Below, in pieces: positions 18,365 through 27,496 of a stretch of 64,000 nt of DNA (position 1 is the first letter of the stretch; every line of letters starts with the position of its first letter). Where the stretch lies: positions 1 through 64,000 of the forward strand of contig JBFWOJ010000015.1 in assembly GCA_050250575.1 (NCBI GenBank). The letters are read 5' to 3'. The position numbers and the translations under genes were made by a program. Source of the stretch: SHVO01 sp050250575 (lineage in GTDB: Bacteria; Pseudomonadota; Alphaproteobacteria; Rhodospirillales; Rhodospirillaceae). A model generated the notes under the pieces. It did not search any database, had not been told where the DNA came from, and worked only from the letters and a program-made list of their open reading frames with translations.

Positions 18365-20284
18365 ATGAACATCGACGTAACGCATACGGAATTTGCAGCG
18401 CTCGATCGCGTCATCGGTGAAACCACCGCCGCGCTCAAGGTGCAGCAGAAGCCCGATGGCCACTGGGTCTTCGACCTCGAAGCCGATGCCACCATTCCCT
18501 CCGAATACATCATGCTTAATCACTACCTCGATGAGCTTGAGCCAGAGGTGGAGGCACGGCTCGCCAACTATATTCGCGGCATCCAGGGGAAACACGGAGG
18601 CTGGCCGCTTTTCCACGCGGGCGATTTCGATATGAGTGCGACCGTGAAGGCCTATTATGCGCTGAAACTTGTCGGCGACGATATAGATGCGCCTCATATG
18701 CGCCATGCGCGTGATGCGATCCTTGAGCGTGGCGGAGCCGAGACCGCCAATGTCTTCACGCGCTATGCCTTGGCGCTGTTCGGCGATGTTCCGTGGCGCG
18801 CTGTGCCGGAAATGCCCATTGAACTGATGCTGGTACCGCCGTGGTTCCCAATAACTATCTATCGGTTTTCCTACTGGTCACGCACGGTCATCGTACCGCT
18901 CCTGGTGCTCGCTGCCCTCAAGCCCCGGGCCAAGAATCCCAAAGGTGTACGCGTCCAGGAACTGTTCCGTACACCGCCGGAGAAGATCAAGCGCTGGCTG
19001 CACAATCCAACCGGCCGCTGGGGCGGCGAGCTATTTCTTGGTCTCGACAAGATTCTACGGCGTGTCCGCTTCCCGGCGGGGATGCGGGAGCGAGCAATCC
19101 GGCGCGCCGTCGAATTCTTTGTCCCGCGACTCAATGGGGAAGACGGCTTGGGCGCGATCTATCCGGCGATGGCTAATGCCGTGATGGCGTTGGAAGCGCT
19201 GGGCTACGACAAAGATCATCCGGCGGTGTTAGCTGCGAAACGGGCGCTCAAGAAACTGATCACACCCGGACAAGGCAAAGCCTTCGTCCAGCCGTGCGTC
19301 TCGCCCGTATGGGACACCGGCCTCGCCATCCAGGCGATGATGGAAGCCGGCGATTACAGCGCGACGGCAAAATGCTGTGAATGGCTCAGGGATCGCCAGA
19401 TCCTCGATTTGGCCGGCGATTGGCAGCTCAAGCGCCCGGGGCTGCGCCCCGGCGGCTGGGCTTTCCAGTACAACAATGCCTACTATCCTGACGTCGACGA
19501 TACCGCCGTGGTCGGCATGGCGCTGCACCGCGCCGACCCCCATAGAAACGCGGAGGCAATCGCACGGGCGGCAGAGTGGGTCGCGGGCATGCAGAGCACG
19601 AACGGCGGATGGGGCGCCTTCGACGTCGACAACAACGATTCCTATCTCAATAACATCCCGTTTGCCGACCATGGCGCGCTTCTCGACCCGCCGACGGCGG
19701 ACGTTTCGGCGCGATGCGTAAGCTTTCTCGCCCAAATAGGCTACGACCGGTCGCATCCCACCCTTGCACGCGGAATCGAATTTCTGAAAGCCGAGCAAGA
19801 AACCGACGGCAGCTGGTTCGGCCGATGGGGCACGAACTACATCTACGGCACGTGGTCGGTTTTATGCGCTCTGAATGCCGCCGGCGAGGACCTGCAGGCG
19901 CCTTACGTGCGGCGAGCCGTTGACTGGCTCCTCGAACGTCAGAACGCAGATGGAGGCTGGGGAGAAGACGGGGCAACCTATTGGCAAGAACGCCGCGCGG
20001 AATGCAAAACAAGCACCCCCTCGCAGACGGCCTGGGCGGTGTTGGGCCTCATGGCTGCGGGGGAGGTAGACCATCCCGCGGTCAGGCGGGGGATCAGCTA
20101 TCTCATCAACGCGCCCCGGGAGCCTAACGGCCGTTGGGTCGAACCCTGGTATACGGCCGTCGGCTTTCCGCGTGTGTTCTACCTGAAGTACCACGGTTAC
20201 GCCGCATTCTTTCCGCTGTGGGCGCTGGCCCGCTACCGGGATCTAAAGACGAGCAACACCAAGCGCGTGCGCAACGGAATGTAG
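18365..20284 (+). CDS. shc: Squalene-hopene cyclase
   Basis: 639-residue class II triterpene cyclase. The catalytic acid motif DVDDTA is at residues 376-381, and several QW repeats are visible (for example GGWGAFD, DGSWFGRWG and DGGWGEDG). The enzyme is a monotopic membrane protein that folds squalene into hopene or hopanol, the central step of the pathway. It is the last gene of the forward run; its stop is only 4 bp from the stop of the convergent lipoprotein gene. Confidence 0.95.
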   Translation: MNIDVTHTEFAALDRVIGETTAALKVQQKPDGHWVFDLEADATIPSEYIMLNHYLDELEPEVEARLANYIRGIQGKHGGWPLFHAGDFDMSATVKAYYALKLVGDDIDAPHMRHARDAILERGGAETANVFTRYALALFGDVPWRAVPEMPIELMLVPPWFPITIYRFSYWSRTVIVPLLVLAALKPRAKNPKGVRVQELFRTPPEKIKRWLHNPTGRWGGELFLGLDKILRRVRFPAGMRERAIRRAVEFFVPRLNGEDGLGAIYPAMANAVMALEALGYDKDHPAVLAAKRALKKLITPGQGKAFVQPCVSPVWDTGLAIQAMMEAGDYSATAKCCEWLRDRQILDLAGDWQLKRPGLRPGGWAFQYNNAYYPDVDDTAVVGMALHRADPHRNAEAIARAAEWVAGMQSTNGGWGAFDVDNNDSYLNNIPFADHGALLDPPTADVSARCVSFLAQIGYDRSHPTLARGIEFLKAEQETDGSWFGRWGTNYIYGTWSVLCALNAAGEDLQAPYVRRAVDWLLERQNADGGWGEDGATYWQERRAECKTSTPSQTAWAVLGLMAAGEVDHPAVRRGISYLINAPREPNGRWVEPWYTAVGFPRVFYLKYHGYAAFFPLWALARYRDLKTSNTKRVRNGM

Positions 20285-20287
20285 CGG

Positions 20288-20650
20288 TTACGACTGCTGG
20301 CGCGGAGACTCACTCGGCGTCAGCGAGCCGATCTTGCAGCGTTCGCCATCGACGATGATCGTACCGAAGCGATCGAGCGTGCCCATCGGGCGAGAATCGA
20401 CGCCGATCACGTTGGCGTACGGGAGCCCAAAGCACGGACCGATCAGGTCGGCGCGATACCACTGACGGTTCCGCGTCTGCAGAAAGACCGTGTCGTCATT
20501 GATGGCATGGAAGTCGCGGATATTGCCGAGATTGGCAAAATGGATCCGCGCCTGCGGGCCGGTGACCGAATAACCCGAAGCATAATCGGCGCCGCCGGCG
20601 CAACCCGCGACCATCGCGGTCAGCGCGGCGATTGCGAGAATTTTCTTCAT
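20288..20650 (-). CDS. DUF6491-like lipoprotein
   Basis: 120-residue protein starting at ATG 20650 with GGAGG upstream. The signal peptide MKKILAIAALTAMVAGC ends in a lipobox (MVAGC), so it is probably lipidated. The body (ANLGNIRDFHAINDDTVFLQ, then the paired Cys regions GPCFGLPYANVIG and GERCKIG) matches the DUF6491 pattern. Function is unknown. It sits inside the hopanoid cluster on the opposite strand, between shc and hpnG. Confidence 0.75.
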   Translation of the reverse strand: MKKILAIAALTAMVAGCAGGADYASGYSVTGPQARIHFANLGNIRDFHAINDDTVFLQTRNRQWYRADLIGPCFGLPYANVIGVDSRPMGTLDRFGTIIVDGERCKIGSLTPSESPRQQS

Positions 20651-20759
20651 GAAGGCCTCCTTCGCTTTATGGGGGAAAGATAGCCCCTGCCGGTGGCGTT
20701 CGGGTGGTAGGATTGGGGCAAGATCAAGGAGGCGCATCGCCTTGGAACACTCGGAATAA

Positions 20760-21464
20760 ATGCGGCCCGGCATGCGAATCGGGGTTGTCTGCGGCCTGGG
20801 ATTCGAGGCCGAAATCGTGACGCGGCGGGCGCGTTATGAGGGTCTCGCCGACCGAATTCTCGTCAGCGCAGGCCTGGGGCGGGAGCGCGCTCGGACGGCG
20901 GCAGAGAAATTGCTCGCCGACAACGCCTTGGCGCTGTTGAGTTTCGGTTTGGCGGCGGGTCTCGACCCTTCACTTACCTCCGGTACGACGATTCTCGCCT
21001 CGTCGATCAGGGCTCAGGCTCTGCCATCGATCGAATGTACCCCGGACTGGGGCGAGCGCCTTTCGACCGCGTTTCCGTCCGCTCGGCGCGGCATCCTTGC
21101 CCATGCGCCTCAAATCGTCGCCCTGGGCGCCGAAAAGAGGAAGTTGCGCGCAGCGACCCAAGGCCTTGCCGCCGACATGGAAAGCTACGGCGTCGCCGAG
21201 GCAGCGGCGGCTGCAAACATTCCGTTTGCGGCTCTGCGCGTGGTTGCCGACCGGGCGGACGAGAATCTTCCGGAGATCGCCCTGCACGCCATGGCGCCTG
21301 ACGGCTCGCTGAGACTAGCCGAAGTGTTGGGGCGGATTGCCCGCTCGCCGGGGCAAGTTCCAAGCCTTATCAAGCTTGCCCTATCCACCGCGCGGGCGCG
21401 GCAGCGGCTCGAAGAGATAGCGAGGGCGGGAACGAAAGAAACTTTCTTCAGCGCTGCTCGCTGA
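20760..21464 (+). CDS. hpnG: Adenosylhopane nucleosidase HpnG
   Basis: 234-residue protein of the purine nucleoside phosphorylase/nucleosidase superfamily. It starts with MRIGVVCGLGFEAE and has the conserved ADMESYGVA, which holds the ribose-contacting Met-Glu pair. HpnG removes adenine from adenosylhopane to give ribosylhopane. It is divergent from the lipoprotein gene, and its 3' end overlaps the convergent OGT-like gene by 17 bp. Confidence 0.88.
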   Translation: MRPGMRIGVVCGLGFEAEIVTRRARYEGLADRILVSAGLGRERARTAAEKLLADNALALLSFGLAAGLDPSLTSGTTILASSIRAQALPSIECTPDWGERLSTAFPSARRGILAHAPQIVALGAEKRKLRAATQGLAADMESYGVAEAAAAANIPFAALRVVADRADENLPEIALHAMAPDGSLRLAEVLGRIARSPGQVPSLIKLALSTARARQRLEEIARAGTKETFFSAAR

Positions 21465-23739
21465 TCGTGATGTGGTCCGGCGCCAAACCGGCTTCGTGAC
21501 GTCGCCACATTTCGCGATACGCGGCCTCAAGATTGCGCGCATAGCGCGCGGTGTCGAAAAGCGGGTAAGTCGCGGCATTGCGCCGCAGCTTTTCACGCAA
21601 GGACTTGTGAGCAGTAGCATTGCGCCCCAAGTCTCGCGCGATTGCTTCGTATTCATTTGTGTCCGTGGCGATGAGTTCGGGCAAGCCTATGGCTGTGAGG
21701 ACACTCGCGCCCACTCTTGCGGCAAAGGTGTTCCCGATCCGCGTCACGACGGGCAGCCCCATCATCAGGGCTTCGCTGGCCGTCGCATGCGCGTTGTAAT
21801 CGAAGGTGTCGAGAAAAAGATCGGCAGCGCGGTATCGCGCCAGGTATTCGAGGCCGCTGGTCCGCGGCGCGAAGACCAATCGGTCCGGCCCAACACCGCG
21901 GCTTTTCGCCTCGCGCTGCAGATTGCGCGTCGCGGTCGGCCCATGATCACCGAGCCAAAGGATGCTGCCGTTCACCTCCTTCAGCAGGCGCATCCATACA
22001 TCGAAGGCCTCCGGCGTGAGCTTGAACGGCGCATTGAAGCAACAGTAGACGAACCCCTCCTCCGGAAGCCCGAAGTCCCGACGACTGGAGACCCGCGAAG
22101 GTACGTTCCGTTTGATCTCGTTGGAGACAAGATAACTGTGGGGCATCGTGACGATGCGCTCGTCGAAGAAGGGCGCGAGCTCCGGCGGCGTCACGACACC
22201 GTCGCCGATAATGTAATGGATCCGGTCGGTGCCCATGGTACCAGGAAACCCGAGGAAATTGACCTGAATCGGCGCCGCACCCTGCGCGAAGATTTCACCG
22301 CGCATATGCGCGGTATACCCGTTGAGATCCACCGCGATGTGGATATTCATGGCGCGTGCGATCGCTACGATTTCAGGAACGCTCTTCGCCATCACGTCCA
22401 CGAAGTGGTCGCACGCCCGCTCGATGCGCAGGCGCGTGACGTTATTCGGGTCTCCGCCGAAGCCGAATCCTATGATTTCGAACTTCGTGCGGTCATGCGC
22501 TTCAAGCAGGCCGACGATCAATTGACCCACCGGATGGTCATGAAAATCCGAAGAGAAATATGCGACCCGCAGTTTTCCGTCGAGGAATTGCTGGGGGCGG
22601 AGGTCGGCACGAGGCCCTCGAATCAAGCTGAGAAAAGCAAGTCGGGCTAACCGCTGCTGCTGCTCCGCCGACGCGGGGAACGCATTCATCACCAGCGGCT
22701 GGGCGGCGTACTTGCCGGCATCGAGCGCCTGCAACACTTCGGCGATCTTTTGTTCGAGCCCATCCCACTCGCAAATCTGAAGGCTGATGAAGGCCCGTTG
22801 GCCGGGCACCAGCGGAAAGTCCGGATTCAGCTCGAGCGCGACGTCGAGGTCCGCAAGCGCGCGCTCCGGCTGGTTAGCACCCTTGAAGGCGAGACCCCGG
22901 AGCATGAAAGCCTCGGCGGAGTCAGGCAGAATTCCGAGGACCTTGTCGCAATCGGCGATCGCGTCCCTATAACGCCCGAGCGTCTCGTTGGCTGCCGCGC
23001 GAACGATGAGCGCCTCTGGAAACAGAGGTTGAAGGGCGAGCGCGCGGTCGCAGCTCGCGATCGCTTGATCGAATCTGCGGCTGCGTTGAAGAGCCAGGGC
23101 CTGCGCGTAATGCCCGCCCGCCGATTCCGGGAAGAGCGCGAGCGAGCGTGCAAAACTTGCCGCAGCTTCATCGTCGCGCCCGAGCTGCGACAAGGCATGA
23201 CCGCGATGACCGTGCGCCTCCGCGAGGTTCGGATTCAGTTCGATCGACCGTTCCGAAGCGGCGAGCATGTCCTTGTAGCGATGTTCGGAGAGAAAGCTTT
23301 CCGCGCGGTGGATATGGAGTTGAGCGTCTTCGACGCCGTGCCTGAGGGCGCGCGCGGCAACTTCCAACGCCTCCGCCGGCCGGCCGAGCTTATTGAGCGC
23401 AGACGCCGCGTTGTTGGCGGCGGCCACCGACGCCGGCGTCAATTCGAGCGCGCGCTTGGCGCTCGCCAAAGCCTCCTCGTAGCGCCCGAGACCGATCAAC
23501 GCCGCCGCGCGATTGGTATGAGCCGCAGCGAGCCGCGGACCGGCGGCAAGGGCGCGATCAAACCAGCCTAATGCCGCTTCAAAACGCCCGCGCTGAAGCT
23601 CGGCGGCGCCTCGGACCTGAAGCGTTTCGCCGTGCTCGGGGAATTGAGCGAGAAGCTCCTCGTAAAGCTTAACCGCTTCGTCGATTTGGCCGGATCGGTG
23701 CAGATGCGTGGCCTGCCTGAAAAGATCCGCCGGATTCAT
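21448..23739 (-). CDS. TPR-containing O-GlcNAc-transferase-like (GT41/SPINDLY) protein
   Basis: 763 residues. About 340 N-terminal residues are tandem TPR units, followed by a GT41 catalytic region: LRVAYFSSDFHDHPVGQL, AVDLNGYTAHMRGEI, QVNFLGFPGTMG and LFLDTFDYNAHATASEALMM, all hallmarks of OGT/SPY. These enzymes transfer GlcNAc or fucose from nucleotide sugars to protein Ser/Thr. ATG 23739 lies 8 bp after the hpnH stop, so the gene looks to be third in the ispH-hpnH operon. A protein glycosyltransferase there is unexpected; a link to hopanoids is speculative. Confidence 0.85.
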   Translation of the reverse strand: MNPADLFRQATHLHRSGQIDEAVKLYEELLAQFPEHGETLQVRGAAELQRGRFEAALGWFDRALAAGPRLAAAHTNRAAALIGLGRYEEALASAKRALELTPASVAAANNAASALNKLGRPAEALEVAARALRHGVEDAQLHIHRAESFLSEHRYKDMLAASERSIELNPNLAEAHGHRGHALSQLGRDDEAAASFARSLALFPESAGGHYAQALALQRSRRFDQAIASCDRALALQPLFPEALIVRAAANETLGRYRDAIADCDKVLGILPDSAEAFMLRGLAFKGANQPERALADLDVALELNPDFPLVPGQRAFISLQICEWDGLEQKIAEVLQALDAGKYAAQPLVMNAFPASAEQQQRLARLAFLSLIRGPRADLRPQQFLDGKLRVAYFSSDFHDHPVGQLIVGLLEAHDRTKFEIIGFGFGGDPNNVTRLRIERACDHFVDVMAKSVPEIVAIARAMNIHIAVDLNGYTAHMRGEIFAQGAAPIQVNFLGFPGTMGTDRIHYIIGDGVVTPPELAPFFDERIVTMPHSYLVSNEIKRNVPSRVSSRRDFGLPEEGFVYCCFNAPFKLTPEAFDVWMRLLKEVNGSILWLGDHGPTATRNLQREAKSRGVGPDRLVFAPRTSGLEYLARYRAADLFLDTFDYNAHATASEALMMGLPVVTRIGNTFAARVGASVLTAIGLPELIATDTNEYEAIARDLGRNATAHKSLREKLRRNAATYPLFDTARYARNLEAAYREMWRRHEAGLAPDHITISEQR

Positions 23740-23746
23740 CAGGCCC

Positions 23747-24889
23747 CTAGCCAACCTTCGCCCGCCGCGGTTCTTCGTGCAAATCCCGCACAAACGTCTG
23801 CACTTGTTTCTCGAAGACGTACTCGGCGGGCCGTTGTCGATCGAGCGGGATTTCGGGAGCCATCGCGCCTTCCGTCTCGACGCCCCTCATGAAGACCTGC
23901 AGCGCCTTAAGCGGGCGCTTGACGGTATCTATCACGGACGTCGGCTCGAACCCGCAATGCACCATACAGTTGGCGCACTTCTCGTATTTGCCGACGCCGT
24001 ATTGCTCCCAGGCCGTCGTAGCCATGAGCTCGGCGAAGGTCTTTGCATAGCCTTCCCCCACCAAATAGCAGGGTCGCTGCCAACCGAAGACGTTACGCGT
24101 CGGATTGCCCCAGGGCGTGCACTCGTAGGTCTGATTGCCTGCGAGAAAATCGAGATAAAGGCTGGACTGATTGAACCGCCATTTCTTCCCGCGCGCCTTT
24201 CCGAGGCGAAAAATGGAACGGAACAGTTCTTTGGTCTGCCGGCGTGAAAGGAAATGATCTTGGACGGGCGCGCGTTCGTAAGCATAGCCCGGCGAGACGG
24301 TGACGCCTTCCACGCCTAGCGTCGCAACGTAATCGAAAAATTCGGCGACACGCTCAGGGACCGCGTTGGAGGTGAACAGCGTGCAGTTGACCGTGACACG
24401 GAAGCCGCGGCTCGTCGCTTCCCGGATGGCTTCGACGGCGCGCTCGAATACGCCCTCCTGCGAGACCGCGTGGTCGTGCTCTTTTTGAAGACCGTCGAGG
24501 TGAACCGAGAACGTCAGGTACGGGCTCGGCGTAAACTGATCCAGCTTCTTCTTGAGAAGAAGCGCATTCGTGCAGAGATATACGAACTTCTTGCGGGCAA
24601 CGAGGCCCTCGACGATCTCCGTGATCTCCTTGTGCAACAGCGGCTCTCCGCCCGGGATCGAGACCACCGGCGCGCCGCACTCCTCGGCGGCCTGAAAGCA
24701 TTCGTCGGGCGTCAGACGCTGGTTGAGGATGGAGTCCGGATAGTCGATCTTCCCGCAACCGGCGCAGGCGAGATTGCACCTAAACAGGGGCTCGAGCATG
24801 AGCACAAGTGGATAGCGCGCATTCCCCTTGAATTTCTGCTTGAGAATATATGCGCCGACGCGAACGGCCTGAATCAACGGAACGCCCAA
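23747..24889 (-). CDS. hpnH: Adenosylhopane synthase HpnH (radical SAM)
   Basis: 380-residue radical SAM protein. CNLACAGC gives Cys38, Cys42 and Cys45 for the 4Fe-4S cluster, PGGEPLL is the SAM-binding GGE motif, and a C-terminal Cys cluster (KCANCMVHCG) is present. HpnH joins hopene to the 5'-deoxyadenosyl group to form adenosylhopane, the first side-chain extension step. It lies 9 bp behind ispH. Confidence 0.92.
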   Translation of the reverse strand: MGVPLIQAVRVGAYILKQKFKGNARYPLVLMLEPLFRCNLACAGCGKIDYPDSILNQRLTPDECFQAAEECGAPVVSIPGGEPLLHKEITEIVEGLVARKKFVYLCTNALLLKKKLDQFTPSPYLTFSVHLDGLQKEHDHAVSQEGVFERAVEAIREATSRGFRVTVNCTLFTSNAVPERVAEFFDYVATLGVEGVTVSPGYAYERAPVQDHFLSRRQTKELFRSIFRLGKARGKKWRFNQSSLYLDFLAGNQTYECTPWGNPTRNVFGWQRPCYLVGEGYAKTFAELMATTAWEQYGVGKYEKCANCMVHCGFEPTSVIDTVKRPLKALQVFMRGVETEGAMAPEIPLDRQRPAEYVFEKQVQTFVRDLHEEPRRAKVG

Positions 24890-24898
24890 GGGGAACTC

Positions 24899-25837
24899 CT
24901 ACGACGCTTTGGCCATGTCGCGTAGTTGATGCGGCAGCTTGAACACGATGCTCTCGCTGACGCCGCCCAGAGTCTCGACCTCGGTCGCGCCCAGAGTGCG
25001 CAGCTTGGCGATCAGTTCCTCCACCAGCGCCTCCGGCGCAGAGGCCCCGGCGGTGATGCCGACAACGTTCTTTCCCGCGACCCACGCGGGATCGAGCATC
25101 GTGGCATCATCGATCAAGTAACTCGGCACGTCCATGCCGTCGCCGATTTCCTTGAGCCGATTGGAATTGGAACTGTTCTTCGCACCAAGGACCAAGACGA
25201 CATCGGAATGACGTGCCAGCTCGCGCACGGCTTGCTGGCGATTCTGGGTCGCGTAGCAAATGTCCTTCACATCGGGCCCCTCGATATCGGGGAAACGTGC
25301 CCTGAGCATGGTGATGATGTCGCGCGTATCGTCGACGGACAAAGTCGTTTGCGTGACGTAGGCAAGCTTGGTGCCGGGAGCGACAGTAAGGGCCGCAGCC
25401 TCCTCGACCGTGCCGATGAGATGGACCTTACCATCGATCTGGCCGAGAGTGCCCTCCACTTCGATATGTCCTGCGTGTCCAATGAGCACGACTTCATAGC
25501 CCGACTTGGAATAGCGGTATCCTTGCGCATGGACCTTCGAGACCAAGGGACACGTGGCATCGAGGACGTCGAGCTTGCGACCTTCGGCGTCGCGCACCAC
25601 GGCGCGGGAAACGCCATGGGCCGAGAAGACCGTGACGGCGCCGGGCGGAATGTCGGCGATTCCATCGACAAAGACGGCGCCCTTGGCGCGGAGGTCTTCG
25701 ACCACGCGCTTGTTATGGACGATCTCATGGCGGACGTAGACCGGCGGGCCGTACTTCTTTAGCGCCAATTCCACGATGTCGACCGCCCGCACCACGCCGG
25801 CGCAAAAACCCCGCGGCTGTGCCAGTAAAACCTTCAT
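24899..25837 (-). CDS. ispH: 4-hydroxy-3-methylbut-2-enyl diphosphate reductase
   Basis: 312-residue iron-sulfur enzyme making IPP and DMAPP in the last MEP step. The conserved Cys residues are at 12 (PRGFCAGV), in DATCPLV and in ICYATQNRQ. The start at 25837 is supported by the family N-terminus MKVLLAQPRGFC; the open frame to 25963 adds 42 unrelated residues. It heads the minus-strand operon with hpnH, mirroring dxs in the forward operon: both ends of the MEP pathway sit in the hopanoid cluster. Confidence 0.93.
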   Translation of the reverse strand: MKVLLAQPRGFCAGVVRAVDIVELALKKYGPPVYVRHEIVHNKRVVEDLRAKGAVFVDGIADIPPGAVTVFSAHGVSRAVVRDAEGRKLDVLDATCPLVSKVHAQGYRYSKSGYEVVLIGHAGHIEVEGTLGQIDGKVHLIGTVEEAAALTVAPGTKLAYVTQTTLSVDDTRDIITMLRARFPDIEGPDVKDICYATQNRQQAVRELARHSDVVLVLGAKNSSNSNRLKEIGDGMDVPSYLIDDATMLDPAWVAGKNVVGITAGASAPEALVEELIAKLRTLGATEVETLGGVSESIVFKLPHQLRDMAKAS

Positions 25838-25998
25838 AAAAGACTGCGCCTCTTCAGTGGTGTGGCGGTTACTTATACCCTGGGAGGGGGTCAGCCAAGG
25901 CGCACGCGAAGGTTCCTGGCGCGTGGGCCCGCCTCGCCGCACGGAAAAAACCGTTTGTTGCAAGAAAATACTGTTTTCCCAAAGGGTTGTCGATCAGT

Positions 25999-26601
25999 AT
26001 GTGGTCCATGCATCGGTTTGCAATCCTCGCGGTCAGCTGCTGGTCCGGGTTTCTCGTCATGGGCTTCGAAATGCTCAGCGGACGGATTCTGGCGCCGACC
26101 TTCGGCAGCAGCATTTACGTGTGGGGCGCGATCATCACTGTCTTCATGCTGGCATTGTCGATCGGTTACCTCGTGGGCGGCCGCGTCTCGATGCGCGCGC
26201 CGAGCCTCGGAAAGTTGAGCCTGCTCCACGCCATCGCGGGAGCTCTGCTTCTGCCGGTCTTGGTGTTCGAAGTCCCGGTGCTAGATGGCATTTTCGAGAT
26301 GACCCAGGACCCGCGTCTTGGCTCGCTGATTGCAAGCGTGATTCTTTTCTCCGCCCCCGCGGTGGTGTCGGGGATGGTTACGCCCTATGCGGTCCGACTT
26401 CTGGTGGACGACGCGCACGCCGCAGGATTCTACGCGGGACTGCAATATTTTTTCTCCACTTTCTTCAGCGCCGCGGGCACACTTCTGACATCCTTCTGGT
26501 TTGTCCTTATATTCGACGTCGACCAAATCCTTCTCCTGCTCTTCGGGATCACGGAGGCGGTCGCGCTTACGGCTTTCATCGTTTCACGCAAAAGGGTCTG
26601 A
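25999..26601 (+). CDS. Membrane protein of the fused spermidine-synthase transporter family (N-terminal half)
   Basis: About 200 residues with six hydrophobic segments, including GFLVMGFEMLSGRILAP, a signature of the membrane part of fused MFS/spermidine-synthase proteins. Here the membrane and synthase parts are separate genes: the stop at 26601 falls 1 bp before the ATG of the synthase-like gene. Its transport substrate is unknown. Start: ATG 25999 or 26008, with AAAGGG at 25981-25986; TTG 25987 is too close to that site. Confidence 0.75.
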   Translation: MWSMHRFAILAVSCWSGFLVMGFEMLSGRILAPTFGSSIYVWGAIITVFMLALSIGYLVGGRVSMRAPSLGKLSLLHAIAGALLLPVLVFEVPVLDGIFEMTQDPRLGSLIASVILFSAPAVVSGMVTPYAVRLLVDDAHAAGFYAGLQYFFSTFFSAAGTLLTSFWFVLIFDVDQILLLLFGITEAVALTAFIVSRKRV

Positions 26602-26602
26602 C

Positions 26603-27490
26603 ATGAGTTTGCGCCGTTGCCTTGGCCTCCTGGCCGCGTTGTGCGCGTTCGCCGCGGCGCTTCCCGCCGGCGCTGCGCAAATTCATTCGGAGCGCTCGCT
26701 CTACCGCAACCTTTTTGTCGTCCAGGACAACGACTTGCGCTGCCTGACCTTCCGCCGCGCCGCCGCGACCGAGCGTCAGACCTGCAAGCGCATGTCCCAG
26801 CCCGATTACCTCGTCTTCCCTTACACGCGTATGATGCTGGGCTCGCTTCTGGTGAAACCCGATCCAAAGCGGGTGCTGATCGTCGGCCTCGGCGGCGGCA
26901 CGCTGCCGATGACACTGCGCGAGCTGTTTCCCGATCTCACTATCGATGTCGTGGAGATCGATCCGGCCGTGACTCGCGTCGCGGAGAAGTTCTTCGACTT
27001 CAAGCCAGATCCGAAGTTGAGCGTGCATGAAGAGGACGGCCGTGTGTTCGTGAAGAAGGCGCTCCGTGCTGGCACAAAATACGATATCGTCATGCTCGAC
27101 GCTTTCGAGGACGAATACATCCCGGAGCATATGTCGACCCGGGAGTTCCTTCTCGAAGTAAAACAGGTCCTCACTGCTGACGGCGTTGTCGCCGCCAACA
27201 CCTTCTCGAGCAATCGGCTCTATCCGTACGAATCGGCGACATATGAGTCCGTGTTCGGCACGTTCTACAATCTGAAGCTCGGCAACCGCATTATCTATGC
27301 GCAAGCGAACAAGCTTGTCGATCGCTCCGTCCTGGAAACGAATGCCGAGAAGTTCGAAGATTTCTTCGAAAAGCGGGGCTTCCATCCCGATTGGCTGCTC
27401 GACATGGCTTCCACCGAGCGCGATTGGGAAAAGGATACGAAGATCCTGACCGATCAATATTCGCCGTCGAACATCCTGAACGCGCGCTAG
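26603..27490 (+). CDS. Spermidine-synthase-like methyltransferase-fold protein with signal peptide
   Basis: 295 residues. The first 26 residues form a signal peptide (LLAALCAFAAALPAGAAQ), after which a Rossmann methyltransferase/aminopropyltransferase domain carries VGLGGGTLP, VEIDP and LDAFEDEYIP. Classic spermidine synthase is cytoplasmic; the predicted export and the partner membrane protein suggest a different substrate. Translation is probably coupled to the preceding gene. Confidence 0.75.
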   Translation: MSLRRCLGLLAALCAFAAALPAGAAQIHSERSLYRNLFVVQDNDLRCLTFRRAAATERQTCKRMSQPDYLVFPYTRMMLGSLLVKPDPKRVLIVGLGGGTLPMTLRELFPDLTIDVVEIDPAVTRVAEKFFDFKPDPKLSVHEEDGRVFVKKALRAGTKYDIVMLDAFEDEYIPEHMSTREFLLEVKQVLTADGVVAANTFSSNRLYPYESATYESVFGTFYNLKLGNRIIYAQANKLVDRSVLETNAEKFEDFFEKRGFHPDWLLDMASTERDWEKDTKILTDQYSPSNILNAR

Positions 27491-27496
27491 GCAGCG

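Noticed and set aside
21472..22650. 392-codon plus-strand frame
   Set aside because: Antisense to the OGT-like gene, whose catalytic motifs are strong on the minus strand.
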